Shown here piece after piece: positions 1-6,456 of a DNA stretch of 11,489 nucleotides. Origin of the DNA: an uncultured Clostridia bacterium (GTDB lineage Bacteria > Bacillota > Clostridia > Christensenellales > Borkfalkiaceae); NCBI GenBank assembly GCA_946637575.1, contig CAMPBJ010000017.1, positions 1 to 11,489 on the forward strand. Direction: 5' to 3'. A model generated the notes under the pieces. The model did not search any database. It was not told the DNA's origin and was given only the letters and a program-made list of their open reading frames with translations. Position 1 is the first letter of the stretch. Each line of letters begins with the position of its first letter. The translations under genes were made by a program, and so were the position numbers.

Positions 1-4
1 ACTT

Positions 5-1693
5 ATGGGCGCGCCGTTTGTCAAAGACAAGGCGATAGAAAAGAAAAAGGACGTTAAAGACCGTATCTACAAAAAATACATAGACGTAGAAGAAGACGAA
101 AACGGCGCGATGAAGTCCATTGCTTTTAAGAACACCGAAAAATTCAACTTTGCGTTCGATCTTGTAGACGCGCTTGCCGAAAGAGAACCGAATAAACTTG
201 CAATGCTCTACGTCGGAAAGGACGGAAAAGAGGAAAGAAGGTTCACGTTTAACGACATAAAGCGCGAATCGAACAGGTGCGCCAACTATTTTAAGTCGAT
301 CGGCATAAAAAGGGGCGACAGAGTTATGCTCGTTCTAAAACGCCACTATCAGTTCTGGTTTGCGATGATGGGCTTAAACAAGATCGGCGCGATCGCGATC
401 CTTGCGACGAATCAATTACAGGAGCACGACTTTTTATATAGGTTTGAAACCGCGGGCGTTTCCGCGATACTCTGCACGGCGGACGGAATTACCGCGGAGC
501 AGGTCGATATTGCGGACAAGGAGTACGGAGAACCGCTTACGAAGATCATCGTCAACGGCACGAGAGACGGCTGGCGTCCGTTCAACGAAGAGTACAAGGT
601 TTACAGCACCCACTACGAAAAGGGCGAAGATTACCCTTGCGGCGACGACATAATGCTTATGTTCTTTACTTCGGGAACTTCCGGCTATCCCAAGATCGCG
701 GCGCATAACTATAAATATCCTTTGGGGCATTTCGTAACCGCAAAGTACTGGCACTCCGTCGATCCGGACGGGCTGCACTTTACGATTTCCGATACCGGCT
801 GGGCAAAGTCAATGTGGGGTAAACTTTACGGTCAATGGCTGTGCGAGGCGGCGGTTTTCGTTTACGATTTCGACAGGTTCGACGCGTCCACCATACTTCC
901 CATGTTCAAAAAGTACGGCATAACGACTTTCTGCGCTCCGCCGACGATGCTGCGTATGATGATAAAGGAAGACATTTCGTTATACGATTTCTCGTCCGTA
1001 AAGCATATGACGACCGCGGGCGAGGCGTTAAACCCCGAAGTTTACCGTCAGTTCGAGAAACTCACCGGACTTCAGATACACGAAGGGTTCGGGCAGAGCG
1101 AAAGCACGGTAATTCTCGGCAACCTTATCGGCTATCCGCACAAGGTCGGCTCGATGGGTAAGGCTTGCACGCAATATAAGGTCAAACTTTTGGACGCGAA
1201 CGGCAAAGAAGTCGAAGTCGGCGAAGTCGGCGAAATATGTATCGACGTCAGTTCCGGCGCGCCGTGCGGACTGTTTATGGGCTACTATAACGACAAGGAA
1301 AAGACGGACGAAGTCTGGCACGACGGATACTATCATACAGGCGACAACGCCTGGAAGGACGAGGACGGATATTTTTGGTACGTCGGACGCGTGGACGACG
1401 TTATCAAATCTTCGGGCTACCGCATAGGGCCGTTCGAGATCGAGAGCGTTATTATGGAACTCCCTTACGTTTTGGAGTGCGGCGTTTCGCCCGCGCCCGA
1501 CGAGGTTAGAGGACAGGTCGTTAAGGCAAGCATCGTTTTAGTCAAGGGAACGGAAGGCACGGAGGAACTTAAAAAAGAGATACAGAACTACGTAAAAAGA
1601 AAGACCGCGCCGTACAAGTACCCGCGTATCGTCGTCTTCCGCGACGAATTGCCCAAGACAACTTCGGGTAAGATCATAAGAAGTAAGTTATAA
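5..1693 (+). CDS. AMP-forming acyl-CoA synthetase (ACSM / short- to medium-chain type)
   Basis: Cytoplasmic ANL-superfamily ligase that activates a carboxylic acid with ATP to an acyl-adenylate and transfers it to CoA. All core motifs are visible in the 562 residues: the phosphate-binding loop TSGTSGYPK (222-230), GFGQSE (361-366), TGD (445-447), the hinge and following segment GRVDDVIKSSGYRIGP (461-476), and the catalytic lysine K556 in TTSGK near the C-terminus. The YWHS..DTGWAKSMWGKLYGQW stretch (248-278) and overall length resemble the clostridial acetyl/butyryl/medium-chain acyl-CoA synthetases, but the acid used cannot be read from sequence. The loop has TSGTSG and GFGQSE where relatives usually have TSGTTG and GFGQTE, which are conservative changes. 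The chain stops about five residues after the catalytic lysine region, slightly short. The start is uncertain: only four bases precede this ATG, no ribosome binding site can be seen, and the first ~35 residues are lysine-rich and unlike the family. The frame is open to the left edge. Confidence 0.9.
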   Translation: MGAPFVKDKAIEKKKDVKDRIYKKYIDVEEDENGAMKSIAFKNTEKFNFAFDLVDALAEREPNKLAMLYVGKDGKEERRFTFNDIKRESNRCANYFKSIGIKRGDRVMLVLKRHYQFWFAMMGLNKIGAIAILATNQLQEHDFLYRFETAGVSAILCTADGITAEQVDIADKEYGEPLTKIIVNGTRDGWRPFNEEYKVYSTHYEKGEDYPCGDDIMLMFFTSGTSGYPKIAAHNYKYPLGHFVTAKYWHSVDPDGLHFTISDTGWAKSMWGKLYGQWLCEAAVFVYDFDRFDASTILPMFKKYGITTFCAPPTMLRMMIKEDISLYDFSSVKHMTTAGEALNPEVYRQFEKLTGLQIHEGFGQSESTVILGNLIGYPHKVGSMGKACTQYKVKLLDANGKEVEVGEVGEICIDVSSGAPCGLFMGYYNDKEKTDEVWHDGYYHTGDNAWKDEDGYFWYVGRVDDVIKSSGYRIGPFEIESVIMELPYVLECGVSPAPDEVRGQVVKASIVLVKGTEGTEELKKEIQNYVKRKTAPYKYPRIVVFRDELPKTTSGKIIRSKL

Positions 1694-1713
1694 TTACTAT
1701 CATATAAAAACGA

Positions 1714-1742
1714 GCGCCCCCGTAGGAAACCTACGGGGGCGC
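1714..1742. terminator. Bidirectional intrinsic terminator between convergent genes
   Basis: A perfect 13-bp GC-rich stem (1714-1726 with 1730-1742) closes on an AAA loop. It lies between the stop of the acyl-CoA synthetase and the stop of the MscS gene on the other strand. On the + strand a T-rich tract follows (1745-1765, almost all T). On the minus strand the hairpin is followed by TCGTTTTTATA. It can therefore end transcripts from both sides. Confidence 0.93.
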
Positions 1743-1755
1743 GCTTTCATTTTTT

Positions 1756-2766
1756 TTATTTTTGTTTCTTTTTCTTATTCTTCTTTAATTTTTCGTCCGC
1801 TTTTTCTTTGGCTTTTTTGATGAACTCGAACTCGTCTTTTTCCTTCGGCGGTTCGATCTTAAATTCGGGTGCGTTTCGTTTCGGGGTATCGTTCTTATAC
1901 GGCATAATTACGTCGTCCGTGCGAAGTCTCACTTCTGTCTGGGCGAACGGTACGGATACGCCCTGTTTTTTGAATTCGTTAAAGACGGTCTCCAAAACGT
2001 AATAGTAAACGTCCCAGTAGTCGGAGGAAAGACACCAGCAGTTTGCAAAGAAGTCGATACTGCTCGCGTTTAAGGTTTTTAACTTGCAGAAGGGGGCGGG
2101 ATCGGTCGCGACCTTATCGCAGGAGAGCATAACGTCCGTAACGATCTTTTTTACCTTTTCCACGTCAGTTTCGTATGCGACGGAAAACGTAAAATCCACT
2201 CTTCTCGAACCTTCGATACCGAAGTTGTACAGCGAATTTTTTGTCAAGGTGTTGTTCGGAATAAACACGCGCTTTCCGTCCGGCGTCTTTAAGGTCGTGA
2301 AAAGGAAGTTGATGTCCTGCACCGTTCCTTCCGTGCCGTTTACGGATATGTAGTCGCCCTTTCTTATCATCTTGGAACTGACGACGATAATGCCGTTTGC
2401 AAGGTTCGAGATGTTATCTTGTAGCGCCATACCGACGGCAAGAAGGGCGGCGGACAGGGCGGTTATGATCCCCGAGATCTGAACACCGATTATCGAAAGC
2501 AGAATAAGAGTGAGAATAAGATAGAGAACGTAGCGCAGTATGTTTATGATAAACGACTGCGCTATTTTTTCCATTTTACCCCTTGCCATGCCCCGTTTAA
2601 GAATCGTGATAAACAGTTTAATGAAGAGTATCCCGAATATTAAGACGAGAAAGAAAAAGATGATATTCCAGTACTGCGTCGTAAAAAAAGTAACTATATC
2701 GTTCCAGAGTTTGGAAAAAGAAAAACCCTCTGTTGCCGTGCTTTCGGCGGTCGCGTCCAAAATCAT
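1756..2766 (-). CDS. Small-conductance mechanosensitive channel, MscS family
   Basis: Membrane channel expected to open under membrane tension and release solutes on hypo-osmotic shock. With the ATG at 2766 the protein is 336 residues. Three transmembrane segments are visible at about 33-55, 72-92 and 97-123. The third carries the pore-lining Ala/Gly pattern and continues into the family signature: ALQDNISNLANGIIVV, then RKGDYISVNGTEGTVQDINF, then TLKTPDGKRVFIPNN. The beta domain and the alpha/beta C-terminal domain follow (YWDVYYYVLETVFNEFKKQGVSVPFAQTEVRL). A very lysine-rich tail (about 308-336) is an extra. A longer reading would begin at GTG (2775), but the AAGGAG at 2775-2780 would then touch the start codon. 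From the ATG at 2766 the spacing is a normal 8 bases, so I chose that start. It is a single-gene unit with its own promoter at 2788-2816. Confidence 0.93.
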   Translation of the reverse strand: MILDATAESTATEGFSFSKLWNDIVTFFTTQYWNIIFFFLVLIFGILFIKLFITILKRGMARGKMEKIAQSFIINILRYVLYLILTLILLSIIGVQISGIITALSAALLAVGMALQDNISNLANGIIVVSSKMIRKGDYISVNGTEGTVQDINFLFTTLKTPDGKRVFIPNNTLTKNSLYNFGIEGSRRVDFTFSVAYETDVEKVKKIVTDVMLSCDKVATDPAPFCKLKTLNASSIDFFANCWCLSSDYWDVYYYVLETVFNEFKKQGVSVPFAQTEVRLRTDDVIMPYKNDTPKRNAPEFKIEPPKEKDEFEFIKKAKEKADEKLKKNKKKKQK

Positions 2767-2787
2767 AATTTTCACTCCTTTTTTAGT

Positions 2788-2816
2788 ATTTTATCATAAA
2801 GCGATCGTTTTGTAAA
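2788..2816 (-). promoter_or_regulatory. Sigma-A promoter of the MscS-type channel gene
   Basis: Read on the minus strand: -35 TTTACA (2811-2816), a 17-base spacer, and -10 TAAAAT (2788-2793) preceded by TGA, an extended -10. The predicted transcript start is near 2781, giving a leader of about 15 bases that begins just before the AAGGAG. This supports translation from 2766 rather than 2775. Confidence 0.75.
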
Positions 2817-2953
2817 TAATCTTTTACCGGTAATTAAAGTGCTAAAACCAAAGAAAAAGGCATAAAGTAAATAGAGACACGTGCGGTAAAATCCGCCGAA
2901 ATCTTTTCTTTTCCGATAAAAAAAGACAAATTATTTATTTTAAGGTAAGTATA

Positions 2954-3718
2954 ATGAGAATTACGATAGTTTCCGCAAGAAAGATCGTCGCGATCGTTTT
3001 AAGCCTTGCGCTAGTCTCTGGGCTTTTTCTTGCGGTACGTTTTTCGGGCGCGAGCGACGTGATAAGCGGAAACGTGGAAAGAAAACTCCCTATATACCGT
3101 GTTAAGACCGACGAAAAGAAGATAGCGATATCTTTCGACTGCGCGTGGGGTACGGACTACACGGATACGCTTTTATCCGTGATGGAGAAAGAAAACGTAA
3201 AAAGCACCTTTTTTATGGTGGAGTTCTGGACGGTAAAGCACGGGGATTACGTGAAGAAAATCGTTGAACACGGGCACGAGATCGGAACGCACAGCAAAAC
3301 GCACCCCGAAATGAGTAAACTCGATAGATCAGCGATCGAAAGCGAACTTAAAAGTTCTTCCCTTGCGATAGAGAACATCACGGGCAAAAAGGTGGAACTG
3401 TTCCGCGCGCCCTTCGGGGACTACGACGATCTTCTTATCGAAACGGCAAAGGATTTGGGGCTTTTCACTATTCAATGGGACGTGGACTCTTTGGACTGGA
3501 AAGACCTTTCCGCAAGCGAGATAACCGAACGGGTTGTAAAAAACGCGAAGGAAGGCTCGATCGTGCTGTTTCATAACCAAGGGAAACACACGGCGGAGGC
3601 CTTGCCGGGAATAATAGCGAAGTTAAAGGATAAGGGTTTTACTTTTGTAAGTATCGGGGAACTTATTTACAGGGATAACTACAAAATACTGCCGAACGGC
3701 GAACAAATAAAACTATAA
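2954..3718 (+). CDS. Membrane-anchored polysaccharide deacetylase, PdaB-like (NodB domain)
   Basis: Carbohydrate esterase family 4 protein, expected outside the membrane and held there by an N-terminal hydrophobic segment (about 11-29). Family members remove acetyl groups from peptidoglycan or other N-acetylated glycans. NodB motifs seen in the 254 residues: SFDCAWG (60-66) with the catalytic-base Asp D62; the metal-binding histidine pair H113 and H117 in THSKTHP; RAPFGDYD (151-158); the DVDSLDWKD segment (176-184); and IVLFHN (203-208) with H207. Motif 1 has Cys where most relatives carry a second Asp (FDDG). PdaB-type sporulation deacetylases also have FD-x-x-WG here, so the variant points to that subgroup, not to decay. 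Start: ATG with AAGG at 2943-2946, seven bases ahead. Nineteen bases separate it from the downstream OB-fold gene, so the two probably form one unit. I see no convincing vegetative promoter in the 2817-2953 gap. A sporulation role is possible but not shown. Confidence 0.88.
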   Translation: MRITIVSARKIVAIVLSLALVSGLFLAVRFSGASDVISGNVERKLPIYRVKTDEKKIAISFDCAWGTDYTDTLLSVMEKENVKSTFFMVEFWTVKHGDYVKKIVEHGHEIGTHSKTHPEMSKLDRSAIESELKSSSLAIENITGKKVELFRAPFGDYDDLLIETAKDLGLFTIQWDVDSLDWKDLSASEITERVVKNAKEGSIVLFHNQGKHTAEALPGIIAKLKDKGFTFVSIGELIYRDNYKILPNGEQIKL

Positions 3719-3737
3719 AAAACCACGGAGATAAACG

Positions 3738-4445
3738 ATGAACGGAACATTAGAGAACAACAGGGTGTTTATAAGCGGTGAGATAGTGAGCGACGCGACC
3801 TTTTCTCACGAAGTGTACGGCGAAGGCTTTTACGAGATGACGGTGGCTGTAAAAAGGCTTTCCGGAAGTTTAGACGAATTGCCGGTAACGGTGTCCGAAA
3901 GACTTATCGAGGAGAACAAATTGAAACGCGGAGCGACGCTTTCGGCGTTCGGACAGTTCAGAAGTTACAATAAGCTCATGGACGGCAAAAGCAAACTTAT
4001 GCTTACCGTGTTTATAAAAGAGATCGTTTTAGAGCAGGAAGTAAAAAATCCTAACTCGATAGTTTTAATAGGGCATATCTGCAAGCCCCCGATATACAGG
4101 ACTACGCCTTTTAACAGGGAGATAGCGGACGTACTTATCGCGGTAAATAGGTCTTACAACAAGTCCGACTACATACCGTGCATCGCGTGGGGAAGAAACG
4201 CGAGATTTTCCAAAAGTTTATCCGTCGGCGACAAGATCGCGATATCCGGCAGGATTCAGAGCAGGGAATATCAAAAGAAGATCTCCGAGACCGAAGTAAA
4301 GACTCTTACCGCGTACGAAGTTAGCATATCGAAACTTTCCGCGGGAGAGAGCGCGGAAGAGTTCGACGTAAACTCGGAGTTCGGATACGAACTTTTCCCC
4401 GAGAGAGACTTAGAGAATTATGCGGTAATTACTATTGACAAGTAA
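3738..4445 (+). CDS. Tandem OB-fold single-strand DNA-binding (SSB-like) protein
   Basis: Likely binds single-stranded DNA. The 235 residues appear to hold two OB folds. The first (about 6-98) begins NNRVFISGEIVSDATFSHEVYG. The second (about 105-200) is closer to classic bacterial SSB: SIVLIGHICKPPIYRTTP, then DVLIAVNRSY, then DYIPCIAWGRNARF and GDKIAISGRIQSREYQ. Proteins of this length with the same opening occur in Clostridia beside the ordinary ~150-residue SSB, from my knowledge of the family. There is no glycine-rich linker and no acidic D-D-x-I-P-F type C-terminal tip, so the partner-recruiting tail of housekeeping SSB is absent; the protein ends ENYAVITIDK. GGAG at 3727-3730 lies seven bases before the ATG. 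Its last codons contain the -35 box of the next operon. The specific role (replication, repair or competence) cannot be read from sequence. Confidence 0.78.
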   Translation: MNGTLENNRVFISGEIVSDATFSHEVYGEGFYEMTVAVKRLSGSLDELPVTVSERLIEENKLKRGATLSAFGQFRSYNKLMDGKSKLMLTVFIKEIVLEQEVKNPNSIVLIGHICKPPIYRTTPFNREIADVLIAVNRSYNKSDYIPCIAWGRNARFSKSLSVGDKIAISGRIQSREYQKKISETEVKTLTAYEVSISKLSAGESAEEFDVNSEFGYELFPERDLENYAVITIDK

Positions 4446-4464
4446 AACGCAAAAGTGATAGAAT
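4435..4464 (+). promoter_or_regulatory. Sigma-A promoter of the phosphatase-PHP-transporter operon
   Basis: A perfect -35 TTGACA (4435-4440) lies inside the final Ile-Asp codons of the OB-fold gene. An 18-base spacer and -10 TAGAAT (4459-4464) with a TGA extension follow. The predicted start is near 4471, leaving a leader of about 15 bases that contains AAGGAG (4475-4480) five bases before the ATG at 4486. This separates the next three genes from the upstream pair. Confidence 0.78.
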
Positions 4465-4485
4465 AAGGCATAGTAAGGAGTTACT

Positions 4486-5205
4486 ATGCTTTTATTTTAC
4501 GTTCGTCACGGAAAGCCGATCTACGATCCGGATTCGCTGACAGAACTCGGCAAAAAACAGGCGGAAGCGCTTTCGGAGAGATTTGCGATCTACGGGCTGG
4601 ACAGAATATATTCATCGACAAGCACGCGCGCAATGGAGACCGCGCGCCCTACCGCAAAAAGGCTGAACCTACCCATAAACGAACTGCCCTGGTGCCACGA
4701 GGCGCTGGTTGCTCGCGAATTTAACCCGTATAAAGAGGGGACGGGGTGGACTTGGTGCTTTTCCGACGTCCCGTCGGTAAAACTGTTCCGCAGCGAAGAG
4801 ATAAAAAATATGGGGTACAAGTGGTACGATCACCCCGCGTTCTCCGATCTTTTGTATAAGGAGGGCGTACTCCGCGTGGATAGGGAGGCGGACGCGTTTT
4901 TGGAGAGTTTAGGGTACACGCACGATAGAAAAGAAAGGGTGTACCGTAAGAACGGCAAGCCCGTGTTAGACAGAGTCGCGCTGTTTGCCCATCAGGGCTT
5001 TTCGATGGCGTTTTTAAGCAGTATCCTCGATATTCCGTATCCCGAATACTGCACCCGTTTCGACCTTGGTTGGTCGTCGGTTACCGTTATCGACTTTCAC
5101 GAGTGGGGCGATATCGTCGTTCCGCGGTTTTTGGAAGTCGCGAACGATTCGCATATCTATAAAAGCGGACTTCCGCTTTCTTATAACGAAGAATACTTTT
5201 TTTAA
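4486..5205 (+). CDS. Histidine phosphatase (phosphoglycerate mutase-like) family protein
   Basis: Branch-1 histidine phosphatase fold; members hydrolyse phosphate esters (or, in true mutases, transfer phosphate) through a phospho-histidine. In the 239 residues: the RHG motif YVRHGK (5-10) with nucleophile H8; SSTSTRAMETA (43-53) with phosphate-pocket R48; an acidic candidate proton donor at E72 or E78 in WCHEALVARE; and the second catalytic histidine H169 in LFAHQG. A long insert (about 80-165, rich in Trp, Tyr and charged residues) between these parts is expected to shape the substrate site. It replaces the pattern of dPGM, so glycolytic mutase activity is unlikely. First gene of a three-gene operon from the promoter at 4435-4464. 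The AAGGTG of the next gene overlaps its stop codon. The substrate is unknown; the neighbouring PHP esterase and OPA-like transporter suggest an organophosphate. Confidence 0.87.
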   Translation: MLLFYVRHGKPIYDPDSLTELGKKQAEALSERFAIYGLDRIYSSTSTRAMETARPTAKRLNLPINELPWCHEALVAREFNPYKEGTGWTWCFSDVPSVKLFRSEEIKNMGYKWYDHPAFSDLLYKEGVLRVDREADAFLESLGYTHDRKERVYRKNGKPVLDRVALFAHQGFSMAFLSSILDIPYPEYCTRFDLGWSSVTVIDFHEWGDIVVPRFLEVANDSHIYKSGLPLSYNEEYFF

Positions 5206-5213
5206 GGTGCACT

Positions 5214-6452
5214 ATGGAACTTGATATTTTCCCCAAAGTTTACCCCGTCGGAAAGAACAGAAAAATAACTATCGAAACGGACGGCGCGAAAGATGTGAAA
5301 GTGAGAATCCAGGGCATGGAGGCTTACACCGTTCCGCATAAGACTTTTAAGATAAACGAAGACGACCGCTATCCGTTTTTAAGGGCAAAAAAAGAAAACG
5401 GGGCGTCTTTTTCCGTTTCCTGCGATCTTTTGTCCGAACAGAAGTACCGCGTTACCGTAGTCGCGGACGGGGAAGAGTACTCTTTCGATATCTACGCGCT
5501 GAATAAAGATCTTTATTTCCTAAAAGGATTAAAAGGGGACACGCACCTTCACACGAATATGTCCGACGGAGAGGGCACGCCGTTTACCGTCGGCATAAAC
5601 TACAGAAGGAAGGGTTACGACTTTATCGCGATAACCGATCATCATAAATTAAAGCCGTCGCTTATCGCGCAGGAAGAGTTCTCCGCTTTGACGAAAGACT
5701 TTTTCGTCTTCCGCGGCGAAGAGGTGCATAATCATAGTATGGGGTACTTCCACGTCATAAACTTTAACGGGGAAAAGAGCGTCAACGATATTATCGACGG
5801 CACGCCCGAAGTTTTTGAAAAAGAAGTCGGAAAAATCGAAAAAAGTCTTGACGCGCCGAATTGTACGAACAAAAGGGCGCTTGCGTACAGGATCTTTATA
5901 TCCGAAAAAATAAGGGAGTTCGGCGGCGTTTCCGTTTTGGCGCATCCTTTCTGGGACGCGTACGGCGAGTATAACGCCGAGACCGAAGACGTAAAGTACT
6001 TGCTTAAAGGCGGATATTTCGACGCGGTGGAAGTCTTTGCCGGCAACGACCATAACTTTAACGGAGATAATCTTATGTCGGCGCTTTTTAGCGACTTAAA
6101 GGCGGAGGGCGTTAAAGTCGGGTTTGTCGGTTGCGCGGACGCGCACTCCGAAACGGACGCTTCGCTTTTTAACAAGGTGTTTACAGTTGCGTTCGCAAAG
6201 GATTTTTCGGACGTTCCGAACGCCATAAAGGAGGGAAGGACGGTCGCGGTGCAGTATAGGGGAGAAGGCGACTTTTGGGTTTTTGGGAGTTTCAGGCTCG
6301 TTAAATACGCAAGGTTTTTACTTTCGGAATATTTTACAAGGTACGAAAAACTCTGTGTTAAACACGCGGACGCGCTCCTTTTAAAAGATAAAGAACAGAT
6401 TTCGGTTGCGGAAGATAAGATCAGAGAGTTTAAAAAGCGGTTTTTTGCATAA
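5214..6452 (+). CDS. PHP-domain metallo-phosphoesterase, CehA/McbA-like
   Basis: Probable cytoplasmic metal-dependent phosphoesterase of the polymerase-and-histidinol-phosphatase (PHP) superfamily. Visible metal-ligand motifs in the 412 residues: GDTHLHTNMSDG (108-119) with H111 and H113; ITDHHK (140-145) with D142 and H143; the Glu pair E169/E170; AHPFW (243-247) with H244; and CADAHSE (307-313) with D309 and H311. This full set makes an active enzyme likely. An N-terminal beta-rich domain (1-100) precedes the catalytic part, as in many CehA/McbA-type proteins. A charged helical C-terminal extension (about 365-412) follows. AAGGTG (5204-5209) overlaps the stop codon of the phosphatase gene, a translational-coupling layout, and the transporter ATG follows its own stop by four bases. 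PHP members range from histidinol phosphatase to nucleases and carbamate or phosphate-ester hydrolases. Histidinol phosphatase is not favoured, as no his genes are nearby. Exact substrate unknown. Confidence 0.87.
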   Translation: MELDIFPKVYPVGKNRKITIETDGAKDVKVRIQGMEAYTVPHKTFKINEDDRYPFLRAKKENGASFSVSCDLLSEQKYRVTVVADGEEYSFDIYALNKDLYFLKGLKGDTHLHTNMSDGEGTPFTVGINYRRKGYDFIAITDHHKLKPSLIAQEEFSALTKDFFVFRGEEVHNHSMGYFHVINFNGEKSVNDIIDGTPEVFEKEVGKIEKSLDAPNCTNKRALAYRIFISEKIREFGGVSVLAHPFWDAYGEYNAETEDVKYLLKGGYFDAVEVFAGNDHNFNGDNLMSALFSDLKAEGVKVGFVGCADAHSETDASLFNKVFTVAFAKDFSDVPNAIKEGRTVAVQYRGEGDFWVFGSFRLVKYARFLLSEYFTRYEKLCVKHADALLLKDKEQISVAEDKIREFKKRFFA

Positions 6453-6456
6453 AAAA

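Noticed and set aside
402..1161. Several long open frames on both strands inside the acyl-CoA synthetase gene
   Set aside because: They are Arg-rich or low-complexity shadows of a gene with full conserved motifs, and have no ribosome binding sites.
2861..2869. CATAAAGTA resembling a sporulation sigma-E/K -10 box upstream of the deacetylase
   Set aside because: It matches the CATA-NNN-TA pattern, but I found no matching -35 element at a suitable distance, and it lies about 85 bases before the gene; too weak to annotate.
2883..2896. Short GCGG-TAAAAT-CCGC hairpin in the 2817-2953 gap
   Set aside because: Only four base pairs, no T-run after it; not a credible terminator or riboswitch.
2950..2955. 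TATAAT at the deacetylase start codon as a promoter
   Set aside because: It overlaps the ATG, so a transcript from it would lack the start; no good -35 at the right distance.
5649..6226. Two overlapping minus-strand frames inside the PHP gene
   Set aside because: Frames of this length opposite a gene rich in GC-ending codons are expected; no start signals and no recognisable domain.
6406..6456. Upstream extension of the transporter starting at TTG 6406
   Set aside because: It lies wholly inside the PHP gene, has no ribosome binding site, and adds a charged segment absent from the family; ATG 6457 fits better.
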